Below, piece after piece: positions 52,901 to 60,500 of a stretch of 64,000 nt of DNA. Source of the DNA: Himantopus leucocephalus. Taxonomy: Eukaryota > Chordata > Aves > Charadriiformes > Recurvirostridae. Within the stretch, counting starts at the first letter, position 1; every line of letters begins with the position of its first letter. Below the pieces are notes generated by a model. It did not search any database and had not been told where the DNA came from. It saw nothing but the letters and a program-made list of their open reading frames with translations. Made by a program: the position numbers and the translations under genes. The stretch is from assembly GCA_003993805.1 (NCBI GenBank), contig RSEF01000017.1, forward strand, positions 10,168,995-10,232,994, in the 5' to 3' direction.

Positions 52901-54273
52901 GAAGCCATCTCAACTTCTATAAAGCCATTTATAAAGTTATCATGGAAAGGAAATCTTTACAATTTGGCATCTATAATAACATACACGTTAGCAATCTCTT
53001 CAGGATTTAACTAAGGAGTTCTAAAGCACCAGTTTTGTTCCAGCTCCCATACTGTCATATCTCCAGTTCAACACAGACAGCCTGAACTCCTCACACAGCA
53101 CAGAGAAAACACTGGACTCAAGCTGTAGGGCGGAAAAAAAAAGCCATACCTTCTCTACATACAATACTTTAGAAGGCTAAAGCCTGTTAGATATGCTCTA
53201 TTAGGTGGTTTAATACTATTTCATTCATGCACAATGCCCTTTGACATTCCTTCCAGATGACGCGCGATGCAGAAGCTTTGCCATGGGACCAGAGAGCTGA
53301 TCTGTCAGGCCACACCTTTCGTCCGCTGTCATGAGCCCTACGCCATGTACCCATACCATGAGGGAACGGTGAGAGGAAAGAAATGCAAATCGACACAACA
53401 CGCCAAACATTTCTACATAGGGGCAGGTTTCCTTCTTGCCCTTTCCCGTGATCAGTTTAAGCTTTGAAGCATAATATCCGATTACCCCTATTTGGGCTTG
53501 CATAATTGGTGATGGCAGTCTCGATCGTGAATCAGATCAGCCTCCAGACTTGACATCTAATTAGCAATAACCCCAGGGTCGAGATGTCAGCACCCGGGAC
53601 GAGCCCCCGGCTGCAGGAGCCTGCGCTGGGGCTGGTTCAGGGAGGAGGAGGAGAAGACGGGGGAGAAGGGGGAAACGCTTTGCCAGAGGCAGACCCCGGA
53701 GGGTCAGAGGCAGCGGGGGGGGACGTTTCCCCCGGGCCGCCGGCAGAGCACCGGGGGGAGCGGAGGGAAGGGCCGGAGCTGGGGCCAGCGCCGGGCCGGG
53801 GCCCTGCCAGAGCCGGGGGCAGGCAGGGAAGGGGAAGGCGGCCCCGGGCAGAGCCCCAGGAGCCTCCTGAGGGCCGGGAGACCCCCGGCCGCCCCGCGGG
53901 CCGGGCGAGCGCTCACCTCCCTCCAGCGGAGCTGCCGCAGGCTGATCTTCAGCGCCTCCAGCGAGGTCTTGGCCTTCGAGCTGTCCACCGTGACGCGGGG
54001 CCGCCGGGCGGCGCGGCCCCCCTCCTCCACTCCGCGCCGGCCCGGGGCCCGCCGCCCCCTGCCCCGCGCCGCCCGCCCGGCCGGGCCCTGCGGGCCGGCA
54101 CCGCGACGGCACCGCTCCCGGCCGGCCGCGGCGGGCAGCGCCGCTTCCCCCGGGGGCGCCCCGGAGGGCTGACCGCCCTGCGGCTCCTCGGCGGGGAGGG
54201 CCGGGGACCCCGGGGGCTCCTCCGCCTCCCGGGCCGGGGCGCAGCCCGGCGGCGGAGCCCCGGCCGGTTCCAT
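1695..54273 (-). CDS. TTLL11: TTLL11, tubulin polyglutamylase (nine coding exons, whole gene)
   Basis: Spliced minus-strand gene: join of 54273-53917, 46497-46401, 44586-44453, 36443-35868, 35275-35180, 34643-34525, 10730-10473, 7961-7855, 1984-1695. The exons sum to 2034 bases, 677 codons plus stop, with consistent phases (0,1,0,0,0,2,2,1) and GT-AG at every intron. Seen in the product: TTL/ATP-grasp signatures FIVKPDGGCQGDGI (residues 211-224), KFDIR (260-264), HLTNYS (306-311) and LLEVNANPSM (404-413). E406 and N408 sit where the family places metal/ATP contacts. Known for the family: TTLL11 adds and lengthens glutamate side chains on tubulin tails, mainly on ciliary, axonemal and spindle microtubules, using ATP and glutamate. 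The N-terminal 90 residues are low-complexity Pro/Ala/Gly/Arg. The assignment to TTLL11 rather than other TTLL enzymes rests on the exon 1 end, the long conserved C-terminal exons and their wording as I recall the human protein; I ran no search. Confidence 0.95.
1985..7854 (-). other. TTLL11 intron 8
   Basis: 5.87-kb intron, donor GTAACA and acceptor TTGCAG. It is AT-rich and unique-looking sequence, except for a 20-bp unit repeated three times at 7231-7290. I see no nested gene or recognisable transposon in it. Confidence 0.9.
7231..7290. repeat. 20-bp tandem repeat, 3 copies
   Basis: Three head-to-tail copies of a pyrimidine-rich 20-base unit (ccgctgcccttcccttacct). The second and third are identical and the first differs at one position. 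It lies inside TTLL11 intron 8. Confidence 0.95.
7855..7961 (-). CDS. TTLL11: TTLL11 coding exon 8 (residues 546-582)
   Basis: 107-base exon. The acceptor is TTTTTAACAG and the donor is TCAG|GTAACA. It encodes NCKLSNSNFSMASVDILYID then ITRRWNNMGIDHKES, with a split glycine at each phase-1 end point. A near-copy of the intron sequence just upstream of its acceptor recurs about 250 bases away beside an N (see the 8183-8331 entries). The exon itself is not duplicated. Confidence 0.94.
7962..10472 (-). other. TTLL11 intron 7
   Basis: 2.5-kb intron with donor GTTAGT and acceptor TTAACAG. It contains an N at 8227 with duplicated flanks and otherwise ordinary AT-rich sequence. The open frames at 8118-8424 only exist because of the duplicated flank and the N. 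Confidence 0.9.
8183..8331. repeat. 44-bp direct repeat around a single N
   Basis: A 44-base segment at 8183-8226 recurs without a mismatch at 8288-8331. The N at 8227 directly follows the first copy. Between them, 8229-8286 is a near-copy (a handful of differences) of 7981-8038. The arrangement suggests unmerged contig ends or two haplotypes rather than a biological array. Confidence 0.9.
10473..10730 (-). CDS. TTLL11: TTLL11 coding exon 7 (residues 460-546)
   Basis: 258-base exon after the 23.8-kb intron 6. The acceptor is GCTACAG and the donor is AG|GTTAGT. The first base completes Gln460, followed by CQTLEHVSEANEELLDAG. After a variable stretch comes the highly conserved SLCLKQVFPKYAKQFNYLRL then VDRVAALFIRFLGVKG and TGFRTFIR. 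That block (about residues 496-546) is characteristic of TTLL11 and lies outside the catalytic core. The arginine codon at the end is split two bases in. Confidence 0.95.
12921..12944. repeat. Poly-G run interrupted by N
   Basis: Ten G, one N at 12931, then thirteen G. The true run length is unknown because the N marks a join inside the homopolymer. Confidence 0.9.
15775..15967 (+). repeat. Diverged ~200-bp repeat, copy A
   Basis: Resembles 19935-20162 along its length in the same orientation. The shared blocks are caatacattaatttct near the start, agatct...ctctttagaaatgatcaa against agatataatctctttgaagggggatcaa in the middle, and agaatttcaatttt...aagctt...gaaatgac...cttatcttttatac near the end. 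The copies look like an old dispersed repeat or an old local duplication; I do not recognise the family. Confidence 0.6.
16646..16689. repeat. 14-bp tandem repeat (~2.7 copies)
   Basis: The unit gttgtgtgaatatt occurs at 16646-16659 and 16660-16673. A partial third copy (gttgtgtgaa) starts at 16680. Confidence 0.9.
18676..18772. repeat. 44-bp direct repeat around the N at 18720
   Basis: Bases 18676-18719 recur at 18729-18772 with about two differences, and the N lies just after the first copy. This is a probable uncollapsed contig overlap. Confidence 0.9.
19935..20162 (+). repeat. Diverged ~200-bp repeat, copy B
   Basis: Partner of the copy at 15775-15967. It carries ccaatacattaatttctgtc, agaattttaattttaatgaa, aagcttcagggaatgatg and cttatctttcatacctgg in the same order, with small indels between blocks. 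Identity by eye is high within blocks and low between them. Confidence 0.6.
34525..34643 (-). CDS. TTLL11: TTLL11 coding exon 6 (residues 421-460)
   Basis: 119-base exon, LSPGVFENVPSPVDEEVKVA then VIRDTLRLVDPQKKKRKDV, ending with two bases of a Gln codon. The donor GTAAGT is near consensus. The acceptor TAATTTAAAG has a weak pyrimidine tract, partly made up by TCCCTTTG just upstream. This is the end of the TTL core followed by a basic KKKRK cluster (453-457), which could be part of the cationic microtubule-contacting region known from TTLL enzymes; that last point is inference. Confidence 0.93.
34644..35179 (-). other. TTLL11 intron 5
   Basis: 536-base AT-rich intron, donor GTAAGA. Nothing else is seen in it. 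Confidence 0.95.
35180..35275 (-). CDS. TTLL11: TTLL11 coding exon 5 (residues 389-420)
   Basis: 96-base in-phase exon, ILGFDILLMKNLKPMLLEVN then ANPSMRIEHEQE. The acceptor is TATGCACAG and the donor is GAG|GTAAGA. It carries the ATP-grasp metal-binding signature EVNANPS, with E406 and N408, and the GFDI turn (391-394). It is separated from exon 4 by an intron of only 592 bases. Confidence 0.97.
35276..35867 (-). other. TTLL11 intron 4
   Basis: 592-base intron, donor GTATGT and acceptor TGCACAG. Nothing else is seen in it. Confidence 0.95.
35868..36443 (-). CDS. TTLL11: TTLL11 coding exon 4, ATP-grasp core (residues 197-388)
   Basis: The largest exon, 192 codons in phase 0 on both sides. 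The acceptor is TTGTTCTAG and the donor is CAG|GTATGT. It holds most of the catalytic core: the ATP-binding lysine K214 in FIVKPDGGCQGDGI, QEYICKPLL (247-255), KFDIR (260-264), RFCTEPY (286-292), HLTNYSLN (306-313) and KRTFSSILCRL (330-340). It ends PGPTCFQ. All family positions I can check by eye are intact, so the enzyme should be active. After the donor the frame adds only a few intronic codons before a stop. Confidence 0.98.
37858..37884. repeat. Poly-A run interrupted by N
   Basis: A homopolymer of A on both sides of the N at 37875; the true length is uncertain. Confidence 0.85.
38140..38203. repeat. 31-bp direct repeat around the N at 38171
   Basis: Bases 38140-38170 recur at 38173-38203 with one difference, on either side of the N. 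Same pattern as the other N joins. Confidence 0.9.
40606..40651. repeat. 11-bp perfect hairpin next to an 11-bp tandem duplication
   Basis: The arms gatccttcttc (40606-40616) and gaagaaggatc (40621-40631) are exact reverse complements around a 4-base loop. The unit tcactttgagg then occurs twice in tandem at 40630-40651, overlapping the second arm by two bases. It lies in TTLL11 intron 3. Confidence 0.92.
44453..44586 (-). CDS. TTLL11: TTLL11 coding exon 3 (residues 152-196)
   Basis: Begins with GC to finish the split glycine, then MTEMVRKITLSRAVRTMQDL through PRSWILPEEFPLFVDE. The acceptor is TTTTCGCAG and the donor is GAG|GTAGAT. The NFYPRSWILP stretch is a family hallmark found shortly before the ATP-binding lysine in TTLL enzymes. 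The GTAGAT donor is non-optimal. The open frame continues for about 29 codons past it into the intron, but that extension is not conserved-looking. Confidence 0.95.
44587..46400 (-). other. TTLL11 intron 2
   Basis: 1.8-kb intron, donor GTACCT and acceptor TTCGCAG. I see no other feature in it. Confidence 0.93.
46401..46497 (-). CDS. TTLL11: TTLL11 coding exon 2 (residues 120-152)
   Basis: 97-base exon read between a good acceptor (CTCTTTTCCAG) and the donor CCAG|GTACCT. It encodes FPFGRRLPCDIYWHGVSF at its start and ends KFPG with the glycine codon split after its first base. It is too short to stand out as an open frame, and I found it by looking for the segment that must join exon 1 to the exon at 44.5 kb. 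The CDIYWHG stretch is typical of the N-terminal part of the TTLL core. The donor is weaker than the others in this gene. Confidence 0.95.
48509..48566. repeat. Possible ancient interspersed repeat fragment
   Basis: The stretch gcatttatataacaccttt, followed by catctacagaggatatcaaa and gcactttacaaac, resembles wording I associate with old amniote dispersed repeats. I cannot name the family with confidence. It could extend to about 48770. Confidence 0.3.
51036..51555. repeat. Perfect 8-bp purine tandem array, about 65 copies
   Basis: The unit gggaagaa is repeated about 65 times over 520 bases with no visible interruption. All purine lies on the plus strand, which is the template strand for TTLL11. 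Because 8 is not a multiple of 3, both strands stay open in several frames and produce long artificial repeats (GRREEGKK on plus, SSLLPFFP on minus). The flanks degrade abruptly to agagaagaaaaaaaa on one side and agggt on the other. Confidence 0.98.
53917..54273 (-). CDS. TTLL11: TTLL11 coding exon 1 (residues 1-119)
   Basis: The start is the ATG at 54273-54271, the first ATG in the frame that leads into the conserved segment VTVDSSKAKTSLEALKISLR (residues 94-113). Its context is strong (G at -3, G at +4). The frame is open 28 codons further upstream but only through a GTG at 54357, which is not a plausible eukaryotic start. The donor is GAG|GTGAGC after LRWRE. Residues 1-93 are Pro/Ala/Gly/Arg-rich and poorly constrained, as expected from a CpG-island exon. 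The exon overlaps an out-of-frame upstream reading frame (see findings). Confidence 0.88.
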
Positions 54274-54503
54274 CCCGCGGCGCGCTGCCTCGGCCCGGCC
54301 GCCGCCGCCGCCCCCGCTCCCCGCCCGTTGCCATGACAGCCGAGCGGCGGACGGCACGCGCGAGGGGCCAATCGCCGAGGCGGGGACGCCGCTCGCCCCG
54401 CCCCCGCCGGCAATGACGTGCCGTAACCGCCTCGGCCATTTTAGGAGCGGGCAGGGCCGCCGGCCTCTTCCGGGGAGGCCATTTCGGAAAGGCGCGGGGC
54501 GGG

Positions 54504-54516
54504 GCCGCCATCTTGG
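54504..54516 (-). promoter_or_regulatory. YY1-type element (CCAAGATGGCGGC on the gene strand)
   Basis: The gene strand reads CCAAGATGGCGGC, a near-perfect YY1 site in the sense orientation that is common just downstream of CpG-island transcription starts. This hints that transcription begins slightly upstream, near 54520-54600. Two weaker AAATGGCC motifs lie at about 54434-54446 and 54475-54486. Confidence 0.6.
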
Positions 54517-54575
54517 AAGCGGGCGGCGCCGAGCGGGAAGTGTCCCCCAGAGGTGGCGGGCGCCGCTTTAGGGCG

Positions 54576-57500
54576 GTCGTGTGGATCTGACCACGTCTGG
54601 CAGTCGTTGCCTTTGGCCACCGAAACCCCTGCCCGTGTGGCTTAGAAATTAAATCCATTCCTTACCGTGCGGTGGAGTGATTTTCACCTGAGGCAGGGGG
54701 GCCTGGTGGCATTACTCTGAGGTAAAGCCCTGCTTCGAACCGGCACCGCGGCTCAGCGCTGTGGAGTTTCCTCACCCTTGTCCAGTAATGACCAGCTCGC
54801 TGCCCTGGACTAATGTCTGCTGTGTGGTTTGATTAGTTTCTGTCGTTTCTTATATTATTGTTAACCAAAAGCTGCCTGGAAAGGCGGTGCTGGGCCTGGC
54901 TCCCAGGGATGCGTGGGGCATGCTGACTGAGGGGCTCTTCGGCCCTGAACCCTCCGGGTGTGCTGGAAACGTCTCCCGGGGCGGGTGTTTCCATGCTCTA
55001 TTTGGTGTTGCACGGTTTCAGCTGAATACCACGCTGCTAGAGTCACTTTAATCTCTGGATTTTAAACGCGCTCTGGGTAGCCTGAGCGAGTCGAACGCAC
55101 AGCAAGAAAATACGAAAACCGCTTTTACAATGTCAATAGCGGAATGAATAGTCTTGCCGGCAGTTACACGAACCCCTCACCACATTAGTTAAGCGGTGAT
55201 GAAATTGAGAACATAGGACTGAACCGGCCGTTGTCTGAGGAGCAGCAAACCCAGAGATGTAGTGGCTTCAGGAGCGCAGGGCGGGCAGGCGGTGGCGCTG
55301 CGCCCCGGGAAATCCCGCCTGCTGCCAGGGACTTGGGGTGGAGATGCGAGACTTGGGAAGGGGGGAAAAAAAAGGCAGGAATAATCAGGATTCTGTGTGA
55401 ATGAGCTGTCACTCGAGTCGTGCTCTTGATACGGAGCAGGACTGAAACAGGACAGCAGAAGAAATGATTTAAATAAAAGCAAAACTTAAAGAAATGCAGC
55501 ACAAAGTTGGGACTTCCAGTTAGCTGCGGGTTAAAATAAGAAGGTCATGTCAAGACCAAGCTCCTGACTGTGGAACTCCTCAGACCAGGAGGAGATATGA
55601 ATGTATCTTTTACCCTGCTAGATCAGGTTTTAGGAACATCTGGATTAAAATCTCATTTTCACCTCGCGTGCTCCCTGGTATTTTATAGAAACCCAAGACA
55701 TGAGACACAATGTGCCAATAACTGTGATTCCGTATGTGTGGACCCTTTTCCACAAGTCAGCAGTAGTTTATAAAGAAGAAAGCTTAATCACCAATATACT
55801 GTCTTATTTCAACAGCAAACTAGAGCTTCAGCTGCAATCCTAACGCTACACATATTTTTTCAGTGCATCAACCTATCTTCTGCCATTTACCCTTGCAGGC
55901 AACAAAGAAACTAATTAATTAATTACAGTGTTGTGTCTTACAGTGTGAAATGACCAGGAAGGCTGAGTTCACATAACTTGCTCTTGGTTCCTCTCAGGTT
56001 GCTCTTAAATGATGTGCATTTTTTTTTTTTATAGCTGTGACAATTCTTAGTTAAAAACTTGGGAGCGTTTCCCTGTGCCAGCAGAGGCTCAGAGGGCCCT
56101 GTAACTTCGGCAAGGCTGATCTGTCCAGGGGGTGTTTCTTCTGTGTCCATCATTGAAGGGCACATCCTGGTTGTCTCTCCAACCACCACCAGATGTTGGC
56201 ATCTACCAAATGGAGTGTGATTTAAAACAGTGACCTGACTCTGATTGTCTCTTACTGCCAGGCCCCCAGTTGAACATTTTTTAACATATATTAGAGATTT
56301 ATCCTCACCAGTGTCAGCAATACTGAAGGAAAGCCAGGGAAATAGTTAAGATGGGCCAAGGTGTTAAGAGGCTTTGGAACATGGGAAATACCAAACAAAA
56401 TGATTGCAAAGGAGGAGTATTTTTGTATCTAATTATTATATACCCATATTTCTTACAGGCTAATAATGTACTAGTTGTTTCTCTACCAAAGAAGCTGTAA
56501 TACATCAGATACCTGGTTTGCACTGTATAGTATGGATAAAACCTTCATTTCATGTGGAGATAAATAGAGATGGTCTGTAGTGTGCAGCATGAAGTCAGAC
56601 TGTACATAGTATTCAGGTACTGCAAGGTAGGGGAGTAAAGTATAGGTTGAGTAGTAATAAGGTAGCAAGGTAATACAGAAGCGGAGCATATCCCACTGAA
56701 TACTGCAAGCTGGATCTAGCAGCGGGAGAGAAAAAATACAAAACTTTAGATCAGCTGTCCCCTGTGAGGAGAGGAAATTTAAAGTTACTGTGTGCTCTTA
56801 AACACAAACTTATTTCCCAAGACCCTTGCTCAGAGGGAGATGTTGATAAAAACAAATTATTACTATGTTGTGATAACAAATGAACAAGAACATGTATTCT
56901 GTCTAGGAGAACTGTACATCTGTTAGACTGTGCTGGGAAAAATATCAATTATTTTCTTTCTGAATCATCTTCCAGTGTCACAGTGGTGATGGCATTTGTA
57001 GGCAGGACAGAACAAAGTGTGCTCTCCTACACAGGAGGGAATTTGGCAGAGTGTTGGTATACATGTACATTCATCAGCCCAGTATCACGTACCTTCAAGA
57101 GATACTTCAATTCCAACCTCACAATATTTTGTCCTTGTAAGAGCCCTGATCTGACTCCTTAATGCAATGTCCCTGTACTTTCATTAGTTAAATCGAATAT
57201 AACAGAGGTGCTAGTCTAATTTTATGGGAATGGGGAAGGACACTGTTTGACTCTACACTATTTTACTCATTTCTTAGGCCAACAACTTCACTGTCATTTA
57301 CCCTAAATTGTAACTTACTGGGTCATTATACCATGAGATGGTTAACCTGATGTTTGTGTCTGCAAATACACACATTCCCATGATGGGCATAGGTAACCGT
57401 CAGATCCAAGGATGAGTCTGGTAACAAAGCAATTTTACAGATGCAGACCGCTGATGGGTACCATACTGGAGTATCACTCCAGAGATCGGCCTGTTTCCCT

Positions 57501-60500
57501 GAACTGTGCTAGCAGGTTCTCTGGGTGTATTTGCAGGAATATTCTCACTGAAAACCTAATTCTAAGAATTACACTTTCCCAGACAGTAAACTGAGCATTC
57601 TGAGTTGCACATCATGATAATGTGCTGACACAGGCAACTCATACTGAAGGTGAACTGTACTGCCAACTCGTGGTATACAGAAATCATGAGTCAGACATGC
57701 AAACACATCAAGCTTATGAGTTTAATAAGTAACATTTTTCTTAAATAATAAATTTGACTACTTCTAGTAAGCTTTTTGATTACTGAGTCTGGATCAAATA
57801 TTCTAGCTTTTATCATCATAAGGACAATAGGTGTATTCTTTTCTGTATTTTTCTTTTTAAAAAGATAGCTAAGACAAGGAAAACATTAAGTAGCATGTAA
57901 TTTGCAAAAAGAACACACAATCTTTTTAAAATATCATATAAACCTGGCCTCCTGCCAGTGGCAAAATAACAAGTATTTGCAGAAATACTTTAATGTACCA
58001 TTTGGAAAAAGAACACATTCCTCAAGCTATTATAAAAAAAAAAAAGTTACTCATTAAGAACTATCCATCCATGTCTGAAGTTAATAGTTCCTTTTGCAAT
58101 GATGGTGAATGTCTTCTGTCAGTTGCACTTTCCCAAATCAATAAGAAAGCAATACTTTATAAAATGAAAAGTCAGAAGAAAACATACCTAGTAAACAGAC
58201 TCCACTTGGAAAATGTCAGTGGTGGTGTTATGCTTCAGACTGAGTTTAAATCTGTATACATCAATCGATGCTTCCCAATGCTTATGTTAGACCACTGAAG
58301 ATTTGTGGTTGACCTACATATACAAACAAAACATTTGCTGCATACTTGGGGTGGGGGGATTTGCGTGATAGAAGATGATGAAAATATGCATAATTGTGGA
58401 TGACATTTTTCATTCCCGAGTCCTGCTGCACAGCACTTTGGAACTGGCCATGCATGAAAGAGGCTTGCAATTCTAACGGGCAGATTGCCTGGCTGTGCTG
58501 CTAAGCTGAACCTTCAAGACATTAAGCTTCTGTTTCTTCTTGAGCAACACAAATCTGGTATAATCATCTAACCAAGCAGACCCTGTACTCGCAGAGGACA
58601 TGTATGACACTGACTGAGGGGGCTGAAACAATGACAGTTCCACATGTCACGTCTGAGTTCATGTCATGTGGCAGCTTCAGAGACTCAAAGATTTTGCTTG
58701 CGAGTTATCTCTGTTTTCTTCAAATCCCCAATAGACCACACAATTTCAGTCAACAGAACCTAATTTATCTATTCTTGCTTCCGTATTTCATCACACAGCA
58801 GCATTTATAGGACGTAAGGTGCCTGGGTGCCCCCCAGGCTTACTTGGTGAAACAAAGATTTGAGTTTATCACCTAGTGATTATGAATGATGGAGAGTTAC
58901 CTGATGTAAAGCAAACAAGAGGAACTGCAGGTCAAAACATACTTCTGAACTACTTCGTCCATCTGTATTTTGATAATTTACCTATACAGAAAAGTTCAAG
59001 TTTTGCAATAGTTGGGGTTTCTGATTTGTTCCCATTTTTTCCTGTTAAACTGAAGCTCAAGATCAATTCATTTAAATGAAGGTCGGGGAGTTACATAGTG
59101 GGGAATATAAACCTTTACCTTCCTTTGCTTCCAGATCTTTTTTTCACTAGGTGAGAGCACAGATTCCTACAGCAACAGAGGGAAAAACACATACATAACC
59201 CTCTGACCAAACCTGTAGCTTTGTATCATGTTTCATAGTTGTGGAGGACTCCTGACATGCTGTTCCCTTAAGTCTGTGTCTTAACTTTTGATCACTGACT
59301 GTCTTAAGATATCAAGAAAAGCCAACAGGTTTTGCTGTGTTGTAATACTGCTTAATTTTGCTTCCTTGAGTCAAGAAAGCAATTACAAGGGAAGTAGAAT
59401 GAGTCTGAAATTTTGGAAATCCAACTGCAATACACAATTTTTTGCCTCCACTAGCAGAGCACGTTATTCCAATAATATGCTGTCCTCCCCTTCCACCACA
59501 TCGGCTCATCCTGCTCTGTAGGAGGAGGGGACAGAAGCTGGTTGTTAGTATTATGCATAAAAACAACTCCCAAACTCTTAAATGACTATGATATATAACT
59601 GAGATAAAATCCAAAGTGATGGAAATTAGTAAAAGGTTTTATTGCTTTGATGCACACCCCAGATGATTCACCTGTACTCGTCTTTCTCTCCTATAAAGCC
59701 ATCAGTAAGTCAGTTAAGTCCCTTTGGTCTTAATTGATGAAACTTTAGAGCAGTAACTGCTGTTTCTAAGTAACTATGAATTGGGCATTCTGCCACTTTA
59801 TTAAATGTATACAGAAAAATGCTGCTTTCAAGCAAATACACATCTCCTGAAGAATGGCAAGTGAATTCAGCTGCTAAATCTCAAAGGGATGTCCACTGGC
59901 ACACTGTAAGTCTGCTAGCAGGATAGTACACCAGAGATTTGACTTTAAAAATCATACCAGCACAAATAAGTATTAATAATGTTGATAAAGTCGCATGACA
60001 AAACCAGATCTGCGAAGATAGTAAGCACGCACGGATCTCTCGGATCTTACAAGTACGATATGGAGGTGATTTCCTGTAACGGAGGTTCTGTTTGCTGTTA
60101 CTGGACACCTGTCTGGTTGTTCTTGCTGTGTCACATCTTATTCATCATTTAAAATCTTTGCAGCTCTGCTGTGCAGAAATAAGTGCTTAAAATGGTTAGC
60201 AGAAGGGAGGAAAATTCCTTGGCATCAAGACCAGGTCTCATTGGAAAGCGTGTAGTGCCTCTGCAACTCCTTTATCTGAGTTGTGAAGGTGGGTTTGGAA
60301 GAAACCTGACAGGATCAGACGGGAGCAACAGCTGCCTTCCCTGCAAACCAACTGACGATGCGATTAAAGAACACCCTGCATATAATACTCCCCCATTTAC
60401 ACCACATTTGAGGTCTCTTCAAAAAATGAAGCTATACAGGAAGAGGGATTTCCATGCAGAGTAAATGTCAACGCAGACAGAAATGTGCATCCACGTGAGA

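Larger units (their letters stand above)
46498..53916 (-). other. TTLL11 intron 1
   Basis: 7.4-kb intron, donor GTGAGC and acceptor TTTTCCAG. It contains the 8-bp purine array (51036-51555), two short GC-rich patches (about 46.96-47.10 and 49.01-49.14 kb), a possible ancient repeat at about 48.5 kb, and short A-rich runs (49271, 50414). I see no nested gene. Confidence 0.9.
53600..54575 (-). promoter_or_regulatory. TTLL11 CpG-island promoter and first exon
   Basis: A stretch of very high GC and CpG density covering exon 1, its donor and about 300 bases upstream, sharply bounded by AT-rich DNA on both sides. The upstream part has a CCAAT motif (ggccaatcgc, about 54366), a CRE-like tgacgtg (about 54414), an ETS-like cttccggg (about 54467), an Sp1-type ggggcgggg (about 54497) and YY1-type motifs. 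No TATA box is visible. The transcription start cannot be fixed from sequence. Confidence 0.85.

Noticed and set aside
53584..54336. 250-codon plus-strand frame antisense to exon 1
   Set aside because: Pro/Gly/Arg/Ala-only composition and opposite strand to a confirmed exon; a chance frame in a CpG island.
53561..54658. 365-codon minus-strand frame over the TTLL11 island
   Set aside because: It is in a different frame from the conserved TTLL11 exon 1 segment and runs through the exon 1 donor into the intron. Kept only as an upstream-frame finding, not as a gene.
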